A stretch of DNA of 64,000 nucleotides, taken from the NCBI GenBank assembly GCA_041389885.1, contig JAWKRB010000027.1, positions 1 to 64,000 on the forward strand. Direction: 5' to 3'. Below, piece after piece: positions 26,366 through 33,737 of this stretch. The translations under genes and the position numbers were made by a program. The stretch is from JAWKRB01 sp041389885. Its GTDB lineage: Bacteria; Myxococcota_A; Polyangia; Polyangiales; Ga0077539. Position 1 is the first letter of the stretch. Each line of letters starts with the position of its first letter. Below the pieces are notes generated by a model that made no database searches, was not told the origin of the DNA, and saw only the letters and a program-made list of their open reading frames with translations.

Positions 26366-28124
26366 GCGCCTCTCTCCCCGCGAGCGCGCGGCGGCCTTCG
26401 CGCTCTTCGCGCTCTGCGTCGCGCTCTACGCCGCGCGCGTCGGCGAGGCCTACGCGCAGCCCGCGCTCTCCAGCGATTTCTCGTACTTTCTCCCGCGGCT
26501 CCTCGACGGGCGCTGGTGGCGGCAGGTCAATGGGGCCTTCGCGGTCCCGTGGTTCACCCCGGCGTTCTGCGGCGGCATCCCCCGCGCCGTCGACGGGCAG
26601 GACCTCACCTGGTCCATCCCCGAGGCGCTCACGCGCTTCGTCGACCCGCTGCGCGCCATGGAGCTCACCGGGGTCATCGCCCCCGTCGTCGCCGCCGCGG
26701 GCTTCGCGCGGCTGCTCTCCCGCTCCTTCGGCGCGAGCGGCTGGACCTCCCTCCTCGGCGCGACGGTGGTGCTCTTCAACGGCGCGCACCTCGCGCGCAC
26801 CCTCTCGGGGCACCTCGCGTACCACGGGATGATGTTCGTGCCCTGGGTGTGCCTCGGGGTCACCGCGCCGCTCCCCGACGAGGCCGCCGCGCGGCGCCGA
26901 CGCCTCGTCGCTGACACGCTCCTCGCGGGCGTCGCCCTCGCGTACATCGCGTGGTCGGGGCTGCTGAACCTCTTGCTCCCGATGCTCCTCGCGATCTTCG
27001 CGGTGGCGCTGCTGCGCGGGGTGATGCGCGGGGGCTACCGCGACATCGCGCTGCGGGTGATCTCGTCGGGGGTGCTCGCGCTGCTGCTGGGCCTCGCGAA
27101 GTTCACCGCGTTCATCGCGTTCTTCTCGCAGTTTCGCCGGGACGCGTACCCGCTCCCGGGCATCCCCGGCCTGGGGGGAACCATCCTCGCGGGGCTGCGC
27201 GCGGTGTTCTCGTTCCCGCTCACCTTCGAGGGCGCGTCGCTGGCCAACAGCCGCTGGGTGCTGGAGCCCCACGAGTGGTCCTACGCGGTGGGGCCGCTCC
27301 CGGCGCTGGGGATGCTCTTCGCCCTCGGCGTCGCCCTCCGCGCGCGCCGTCGCCCCCGGTGGTCCCGCGCCGATCGCCTTGCGCTGCTGTGCGTTACGAC
27401 GATCCTGGCGGTTCCGTTGGTGGTGAACGTGTACACCCCCGGCTTCAACGCGCTCCTGAAGCGCCTGCCGGTGGTGTCGTCGAGCAGCAACGTGGTGCGC
27501 TGGTGGCTCGCGTACGTCTTCGTCGCGCCGCTCGGGGTGCTGGGCTTCGAGGCGCTCCCGCCGCGCACACGCCGGATGGTCGCGCTGGCGGGGGTGGCGC
27601 TCTGCGCGGTGGCCTTCTCGCGCCTCGACCTCGCGCGCTTCGCCCGCGGCGGATACCCCACCGCGCCCGTGCGCCGCGCCTGGGAGATCTCCCACCGCGG
27701 GCTCCCGCCTCCCCCCATCACGGCGGTGTCGGCCTTCGCGGCGCGCACGCTGCTGCGCAACACCGCGCTGCTCCGGGGCGAGTCGCAGCGGTACTGCTAC
27801 GAGCCGTCGTTCGGCTACGCGCTGGAGCGCTTCCCCCGGCGCACGCTGCACCCGGGACCCATCACCGACGTGACCGACGGCGCGCTGAACCTCAAGAACC
27901 CCGCGTGCTACCTCTGGCCCGCGGCGAACCGCTGCGCGCCCGGCGACCACTTTCGCGCGTCGCAGCGCGAGGCGATGCTGCGCTTCGCGTCGCGACGTCC
28001 GTTCGCGTTCGAGATGTCTGCGGCGCAGCGCGTTGCGAACGGCGTGACCCTGCTCGCGTGGGGCGCGGCGCTCGTCGCGGCGGGCGCCCTCGCGGCGGAC
28101 GCGCTGCGGCGACGGCGGCGCTGA
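26358..28124 (+). CDS. Polytopic membrane protein, possible GT-C glycosyltransferase
   Basis: A 588-residue protein with about 10-12 hydrophobic helices and a GTG start inside the end of the GT2 gene. An early luminal-type loop (SSDFSYFLPRLLDGRWWRQ) and a large C-terminal periplasmic-like segment (ERFPRRTLHPGPITDVTDGA) recall GT-C enzymes or YfhO-like proteins. GT-C enzymes use lipid-phosphate sugars on the outer face of the membrane. No residue can be assigned as catalytic with confidence. Translational coupling to the GT2 gene is the main functional clue: GT2 could make the lipid-linked sugar donor and this protein could transfer it. It ends 7 bases before the convergent kinase gene. Confidence 0.7.
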   Translation: MPERLSPRERAAAFALFALCVALYAARVGEAYAQPALSSDFSYFLPRLLDGRWWRQVNGAFAVPWFTPAFCGGIPRAVDGQDLTWSIPEALTRFVDPLRAMELTGVIAPVVAAAGFARLLSRSFGASGWTSLLGATVVLFNGAHLARTLSGHLAYHGMMFVPWVCLGVTAPLPDEAAARRRRLVADTLLAGVALAYIAWSGLLNLLLPMLLAIFAVALLRGVMRGGYRDIALRVISSGVLALLLGLAKFTAFIAFFSQFRRDAYPLPGIPGLGGTILAGLRAVFSFPLTFEGASLANSRWVLEPHEWSYAVGPLPALGMLFALGVALRARRRPRWSRADRLALLCVTTILAVPLVVNVYTPGFNALLKRLPVVSSSSNVVRWWLAYVFVAPLGVLGFEALPPRTRRMVALAGVALCAVAFSRLDLARFARGGYPTAPVRRAWEISHRGLPPPPITAVSAFAARTLLRNTALLRGESQRYCYEPSFGYALERFPRRTLHPGPITDVTDGALNLKNPACYLWPAANRCAPGDHFRASQREAMLRFASRRPFAFEMSAAQRVANGVTLLAWGAALVAAGALAADALRRRRR

Positions 28125-28131
28125 CCCGACG

Positions 28132-31100
28132 TCACCGCGGGAGGATGCACCACGACAGCGCCGCGGGGTCGCGCACGCCCTCGGCGGCCATCCATCGGCC
28201 CGCGGCCTCGCGCGCGCGCCGCCCGTCACCGCCGCCCGTCACCGCCGCGAGGGCCTCGCGCGTCACGTTGCCGAAGAGCCCCATCGCCGCCTCGTCGAAG
28301 CCCGCCACCGCCGCGGACCACAGCCGCGCGGCCTTCGCGTCGTCTCCCTCGCGCGCGGCCAGGGCGCCCCGGAGCATCGCCGCCAGCGGCGCGGCCCAGG
28401 CGAGCTCGCTCCGCGCGATCACGTCCGCGTCGCGCGCGCACTGCGCCGTCACGCGACGACGGTCGACCGCCGCGCCCCCCTCGGCGAGGGCGCCCAGCGC
28501 GGCGCGCGCGCGGAGCTGCAAGAGCTCCACCCGCGGGCTCTCGAGCCGCAGCAGCTGCGCGCGCTCGAGCGCGGGCCACTCGCGCGTCGCGAGCTCGAAG
28601 GCCTCGGCGCCGCGGCGCTCGTAGAGCTTCGCCTGGAGCTTCGCCACGAGGTGCTGGTAGCGCTGGAGGTGCCACGCGCCGGGCTCCCACCCCGAGGCCG
28701 CGCGGTCGGCGCGCGCGCGCCACTCGTCCACCCGGTCGAGGGCCAGCCAGTGCACGGCCTGCTGGCCCAGCACGTACCCGTCCGCGGCGAAGAGGTCGGC
28801 GCGGTCTTCGGCGTCGCGCAGGGTGCGCGGGAGCCGCTGAGCGAGCTCGCGCAGACGTCCCATCAGGGCCAGCGACGAGAGCGCGTAGATCTCCGTCGTG
28901 GCGACCTCCCAGGCCACGCCGCGGCAGCGCTCGCGGTAGCCCCGCAGGGCCTCGTCGCAGGCGGTGAACGCCTGCGGCCAGCGCGACTCGAACCACGCGA
29001 TGGCGCCGCGCGCCATGAGCACCCACGCGCGGTCGTAGGCGCCCCCCGTGCGCACCGCCTCGGCGTCGGCCTCTTCGAGCATCGCGCGGGCGCTGCGGCG
29101 CAAGAGCCCCGTGCCCACCGACGCCCGGCACGTCGCCTCGTAGCCCAGCGCGCGCACCACCCGCGAGCGGTCGCCCTGGTCGAGGCACGCGCTGAGGTGC
29201 CGCACGCCCAGCGCGTCGGCCAGCGCGGGCTGCACCATCGAGCAGCTCACCACCGCGGACCACAGCGCGTCGAGGCGCTGCAGCTCCGCGGGCTTCACCT
29301 CGCGCGCGGAGGGACGTCGCGGCGCGCGGAGCAGCAGTCCCAGGCGCCCCACCACGCCCTCCGCCGTCGCCAGGCGCGGCGAGCGCGGGAGCGCGAGGCC
29401 CAGGGTGGAGAGCACCTCGCGCATCACGCGCATCCCCTCGGCGTAGCGGCCCGAGCACGCGTACTGCGACGCCGCCATGCGGCGCAGGTCGACCGCGGGC
29501 CATGCGTCTCCCGCGGGCTCCCGCGCGCGCGCCTCGGCGGCGGCCATGAAGGCCTCGGCGGCCTCGCCCCCGCGCCCCGCGGCCACGAGCGCCTCGGCCC
29601 TGCGGCGCAGCACCTCCCAACGAGCCACGCCCGGGTGATCGCCCTCGAGCGCCGCGCGGTAGAGCGCCGCGGCGCGGTCGAAGGCGAGGGCCTCGGCCGC
29701 GCGGTCGGCCGCCGAGAGGGCGTAGCCCGCGGCGCGCTCGCGCTGGTCCGCGGCGACGAGGTGCGCGACGAGGGAGTCGGGGTCGCTCTCGGCCGCGCCC
29801 CGCGCGAGGAGCGCCTCGGCCAGCGCGAGGTGCCCGGCGCGCTGCGCGTCGGCGGAGGTCTCGGCGAGCACCGCGGCGCGAAAGCGGTCGTGCCGGGGCT
29901 CGACGGCGGGCTGCCCGTCGACGCGCCCCATGCGCAGCACCTGCGTCGCGACCAGCCGCGAGACCTCGCGTCGCCCGGTCGCGCCGAGGCCCGAGGCCGC
30001 GAGGAGCAGGCCGCGCTCCAGGGGACGTCCCGCGAGCGACGCGAAGGTCAGCAGCGTGCGCTCGGGCGCGGTGAGCGCGGCGAGGCGGCGCGCGAGGAGC
30101 TCGCCGAGGTCCTGCGGCGTCGGCGCGCCGGACGCCTGCGCCCAGCGCGCGAGCTCGACGACGAAGAAGGGCGAGCCCTCGCTCTCGTGCGCGAGGGCGT
30201 CGGCGCGGCGGGTATCTTCGGGCCCCAGCAGCCTGCGCGCGAGGGCGCGGGCGTCGTCAACACCGAGGGGCTGCAGCGGGAGGTCCAGCGCGCGCGCGGG
30301 CGGGAGCGCGGCGGCCAGGGACCGCAGGGCCGACACCATCGGCGCCTCGTCGCCGAGCTCAGACTGCCACGTCGCGAGCAGGAGCATGCGCGGCGCGTCG
30401 GGTCCGCTCAAGAGCGCGCGCGCGAGGGCCACGCTGTCGGCGTCGGCCCAGTGGATGTCGTCGATCCAGAGCGCCAGCGGGCGCCGCGCGCCGAGGTGCG
30501 CGAGGAGCGCCCGGAGGGCCTCGAAGCCCTTGTCTCGCAGCGCGCGAGGGTCGACCGGCGCCTCGTCGTCGCGCTCGTCGGCGCGCGGCGAGAACACCCT
30601 CGCGAGCACGGGAAAGAGCCGCGACAGCGTCGCCATCGTCGCCGCGTCGACGCCCTCGCGCAGCGCGGGCCGGAGCACCAGCGCGCGGCGCAGCGCGTCG
30701 ACCACGCCGTCGAAGGCCCTGAAGGGCACCCACTCCTGCGGGCGGCAGCGGCCGCAGAGCACCAGCGCCTCGGGGTCGGCCTCGAGCTCCCCCACGAGGC
30801 GCCGGAGCAGCTCGGACTTTCCGATCCCCGAGCGCCCCCAGACCGTCGCGAGGCTCAGCCCGTCGGCCGACGCGCGGAGGGCCTCGCGCAGCGCGCCGAG
30901 CTCGGCCTCGCGGCCCACGAAGGGCGCCGACGTCGGCGCGTCGACCTGCGGCGCAGGGGCGGGGGCGTCGCCCAGGCGGCGCAGAATCTCTCGCCCCGTA
31001 GGGCGCCTCGCGGGGTCGGGGTCGAGGAGCGCGCACACCAGCGCGTCGAGCTCGGGCGGCGCGGCGGGGTGCAGCGCGCGGGGCGCGTCGAAGCGACCGG

Positions 31101-31773
31101 CGAGCTGCAGCGCCAGGGCCTCGTCGCGCGCGAGGGGAAAGGGCAGGCGCCCGGTGAGCGCCTCGTAGATCACCACGCCGAGGGCGTACCAGTCCGAGGG
31201 CGGTCCGAGGGGCGCGCCCTGGGCCTGCTCGGGGGACATGTACGGCCGCGTCCCGCTGGTGTCTCCGCCGGCCTCGAGGGTCTGCTCACCATGCAGCGCG
31301 AGGGTGAGCCCGAAATCGAGCAGCACGGCCTCGCCCTGCCAGGTGACCATCACGTTGCTGGGCTTCACGTCGCGGTGCACCCGCCCCGCGGCGTGCACCG
31401 CCATGAGCCCCGCCGCGAGCTGCGGCAGCACGGCCTTCAAGCGCGCCTGCCCCCCCGCCGAGAGCCCCGGACCGCCGGGATCGTCGGCCCACAGCCAGTC
31501 GAGGAGCGCGACGCCCTCGACCACCTCCATGGTGAAGTACGCCTGGTCACCCTCGACGAAGAGCTCGTGGAGCTCGACGAGGTTGGGGTGCACGATCTCG
31601 GCGAGGGCGCGAAACTCCTCCTTGAGCCGGTAGACGTCGTCAGGGAGCAAGCGCCGCAGGGTCTTGAGCGCGATGTCGCGCTGCATCTCCTCGTCGCGAA
31701 CGCGGTAGATCACCCCCATCCCGCCCTTGCCCAGGGTCTCAAGGATGCGAAATCGCTGCGTTCCCCTAAACAT
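28132..31773 (-). CDS. Ser/Thr protein kinase fused to AAA ATPase and TPR-like region
   Basis: A 1,213-residue multidomain signalling protein of the PknK / kinase-AAA type. The kinase domain covers residues ~8-270: glycine loop GKGGMG (15-20), Lys37, catalytic HRDVKPSN, and DFG in LLDFGLTLAL. An ATPase domain follows at ~285-470, with FVGREAELGALREALRA, Walker A GRSGIGKS and Walker B LALWIDDIHWADADS. The remaining ~700 residues are helical repeats that probably bind partners. It lies 45 bases downstream of another Ser/Thr kinase on the same strand, suggesting a two-kinase operon. Such proteins are typical of myxobacteria and often control transcription or development; the target here is unknown. 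Confidence 0.92.
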   Translation of the reverse strand: MFRGTQRFRILETLGKGGMGVIYRVRDEEMQRDIALKTLRRLLPDDVYRLKEEFRALAEIVHPNLVELHELFVEGDQAYFTMEVVEGVALLDWLWADDPGGPGLSAGGQARLKAVLPQLAAGLMAVHAAGRVHRDVKPSNVMVTWQGEAVLLDFGLTLALHGEQTLEAGGDTSGTRPYMSPEQAQGAPLGPPSDWYALGVVIYEALTGRLPFPLARDEALALQLAGRFDAPRALHPAAPPELDALVCALLDPDPARRPTGREILRRLGDAPAPAPQVDAPTSAPFVGREAELGALREALRASADGLSLATVWGRSGIGKSELLRRLVGELEADPEALVLCGRCRPQEWVPFRAFDGVVDALRRALVLRPALREGVDAATMATLSRLFPVLARVFSPRADERDDEAPVDPRALRDKGFEALRALLAHLGARRPLALWIDDIHWADADSVALARALLSGPDAPRMLLLATWQSELGDEAPMVSALRSLAAALPPARALDLPLQPLGVDDARALARRLLGPEDTRRADALAHESEGSPFFVVELARWAQASGAPTPQDLGELLARRLAALTAPERTLLTFASLAGRPLERGLLLAASGLGATGRREVSRLVATQVLRMGRVDGQPAVEPRHDRFRAAVLAETSADAQRAGHLALAEALLARGAAESDPDSLVAHLVAADQRERAAGYALSAADRAAEALAFDRAAALYRAALEGDHPGVARWEVLRRRAEALVAAGRGGEAAEAFMAAAEARAREPAGDAWPAVDLRRMAASQYACSGRYAEGMRVMREVLSTLGLALPRSPRLATAEGVVGRLGLLLRAPRRPSAREVKPAELQRLDALWSAVVSCSMVQPALADALGVRHLSACLDQGDRSRVVRALGYEATCRASVGTGLLRRSARAMLEEADAEAVRTGGAYDRAWVLMARGAIAWFESRWPQAFTACDEALRGYRERCRGVAWEVATTEIYALSSLALMGRLRELAQRLPRTLRDAEDRADLFAADGYVLGQQAVHWLALDRVDEWRARADRAASGWEPGAWHLQRYQHLVAKLQAKLYERRGAEAFELATREWPALERAQLLRLESPRVELLQLRARAALGALAEGGAAVDRRRVTAQCARDADVIARSELAWAAPLAAMLRGALAAREGDDAKAARLWSAAVAGFDEAAMGLFGNVTREALAAVTGGGDGRRAREAAGRWMAAEGVRDPAALSWCILPR

Positions 31774-31818
31774 GGCGGTACGGATCGTGGCGGCGGCCCG
31801 CGCTCAGGGTCAAGGCCC

Positions 31819-33585
31819 TCACGCGATGCGCGCGGCGGGCGCGATCCACGAGAGGAGCCCCCTCGCCAGAGGCACCTCCCGCAAGTCCTCGACCAGCGCG
31901 TCGGAGTGGGCTCGCACGAGGTCGTAGAGCGTCGCGATCTCCACCGCGGCCTCGGCGGCGCGGGCCCGCAGCGCCTCGTCGCCTGCTCGCTCGGCGTCCT
32001 CGAGGGCCCGCAGCGCCTCGCTGGCCTCCCGCGCCGCGCCCCTCGCCGCCTCGAGGGCCGCGTCGGCGCTCGCGTGCCGGGCGCGGGCGCCCGCGACCTC
32101 GTCGCGCACCGCGCGCCACCGCGCGGCGCTCGCCCCGAGGGCCTCCATCTGCGCGGCGCGGCCCTCGTCCATCGCGCCGGGGTGGGGCGACGGGGGGCCG
32201 AGGTCGTTCCAGGTCATCGCGATGGCGTTGAGCGCGGCGGCCTCGCGGCCTCGCGCCTCGGCGAGCCTCGTGGCCGCGAGCGCGAGGCTGGCCTCGGCGA
32301 GCTCGCAGCCCCGCGCCCCCTCGGCGACGGCGTCTTGCAGGGCCTCTCTGCGCTCCTGCTCGAGCCTCATGCGGTCGGTCATTTCGCGCACCGCGGCCCG
32401 TCGCTGCGACTCGAGGGTGTCGAGGGCGAGCATCGCCGTGTTGAGCGCGCGCAGGCGCTCCCCCACCCGCGCCGGCGGGCCGTCGGGGTACGACGCCGCC
32501 ACCGCCGCCTCGAAGCTCGCCCGGTGCTGCCGCAGCGTCGCCAGCGACGGCGGCGTCTCCATCGAGCGCGGGACCGTCTTGCGGTGGTCGTCGTCGTCCT
32601 CTGGGAGCTCCGCGAGCGGCAGCGTGGACCGCTCCACCCGAGGGCGCATCACCGAGTGCGGCGGGTCGAGGCGCTCGATCATCGCGTCGAGCTCCGCGAG
32701 GAGCTCCGCCGAGCCCTCGGCGCGGGCCGCGGGGTCTTTGCGCATCAGCCGCGCGACCAGCGCGTCGAGCTCCTCGGGGACCTCGGGGTTGCGCGCCCGC
32801 GCCGAGGGCGGCGGCGCCGTGCGGTGCTGCTCGATGAGCCGCGCGAGGTCGCCGTCGAAGGGCAGCGCGCCGGTGAGCATCTCGAAGAGCATCACGCCCA
32901 CGGCGTAGAGGTCGCTCGCGGGCACGCAGCCTTCGCCCAGGCCGATCTCGGGGGCGAGGTACTCGGGCGTGCCGAAGACCTCGCCCGGCGCCGTGAGCCG
33001 CGCCTCGTGGCGCAGGTGCGCGATGCCGAAATCGAGCACCTTGACGGTGAACTCTCCGCCGTCCTGCTGCGAGATGAACACGTTCTCGGGCTTGATGTCG
33101 CGGTGCACCACGCCCAGGCTGTGCGCCCGCGCGAGGGCGGCGACCACGGGGCGCACGAAGCGCAGCGAGCGCACGACCTCGAGGGGCCCCGAGCCCAGCC
33201 ATTTCGCGAGGCTGTCTCCCTCGAGCAGCTCCATCACCAGGAACACCCGGCGGCCGTCGAGGGCGACGTCGAACACCTCGACGATGTTCGGGTGCCGGAG
33301 CATGTGCGTGGCCTGCGCCTCGCGAAGAAAGCGCTCGCGCATCACCGGGTCGCGGGTGAGCTCCGACGCGAGGAGCTTGAGCGCGACGTCGCGGCGCAGC
33401 AGCAGGTGCTGCGCGCGGTAGACCGTGCCCATGCCCCCGGCGCCGATGCGCTGCACGAGGCGGTAGCGGTCGGCGAGCGTGCGGCCCAGCATCGGGTCGG
33501 ACCCGTCGACGAGGGTCGCGCCGTCGTGGGCGCACTCGACCCGATCGTCCTCGAAGCGGGCGTTGCATCGCGGGCAGCGTTTCAT
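31819..33585 (-). CDS. Ser/Thr protein kinase with zinc ribbon and coiled-coil tail
   Basis: A 588-residue kinase. The start at 33585 gives MKRCPRCNARFEDD, an N-terminal CPxC zinc-ribbon-like motif with Cys18 nearby, which commonly begins myxobacterial Ser/Thr kinases; the open frame upstream lacks family features. The kinase domain (about residues 40-300) has GAGGMG, DVALKLLA, HRDIKPEN and DFGIAH, so it should be active. The C-terminal half (about 380-575) is Ala/Glu/Arg-rich and predicted coiled coil. There is no clear transmembrane helix; the last residues, LARGLLSWIAPAARIA, are mildly hydrophobic. It is probably co-transcribed with the kinase-ATPase gene downstream. Confidence 0.92.
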   Translation of the reverse strand: MKRCPRCNARFEDDRVECAHDGATLVDGSDPMLGRTLADRYRLVQRIGAGGMGTVYRAQHLLLRRDVALKLLASELTRDPVMRERFLREAQATHMLRHPNIVEVFDVALDGRRVFLVMELLEGDSLAKWLGSGPLEVVRSLRFVRPVVAALARAHSLGVVHRDIKPENVFISQQDGGEFTVKVLDFGIAHLRHEARLTAPGEVFGTPEYLAPEIGLGEGCVPASDLYAVGVMLFEMLTGALPFDGDLARLIEQHRTAPPPSARARNPEVPEELDALVARLMRKDPAARAEGSAELLAELDAMIERLDPPHSVMRPRVERSTLPLAELPEDDDDHRKTVPRSMETPPSLATLRQHRASFEAAVAASYPDGPPARVGERLRALNTAMLALDTLESQRRAAVREMTDRMRLEQERREALQDAVAEGARGCELAEASLALAATRLAEARGREAAALNAIAMTWNDLGPPSPHPGAMDEGRAAQMEALGASAARWRAVRDEVAGARARHASADAALEAARGAAREASEALRALEDAERAGDEALRARAAEAAVEIATLYDLVRAHSDALVEDLREVPLARGLLSWIAPAARIA

Positions 33586-33737
33586 CGGGGGCGGCGATCC
33601 GACCCCACGCTGTGCAGCGCTGTCAAGACACGGGCGAGGTCGTTCAACGGTCCCTCGCGAGGACGGACTTGACGGCGCAACCTCCGGCGGCGGGGCGGAG
33701 GCCACGCGCGCCGCCCGAAGCGATAGTATTCTGGGCG

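Noticed and set aside
28651..33672. A 1,673-residue forward open frame across the two kinase genes
   Set aside because: It is the antisense shadow of two well-supported kinases; the translation has no recognisable motifs.
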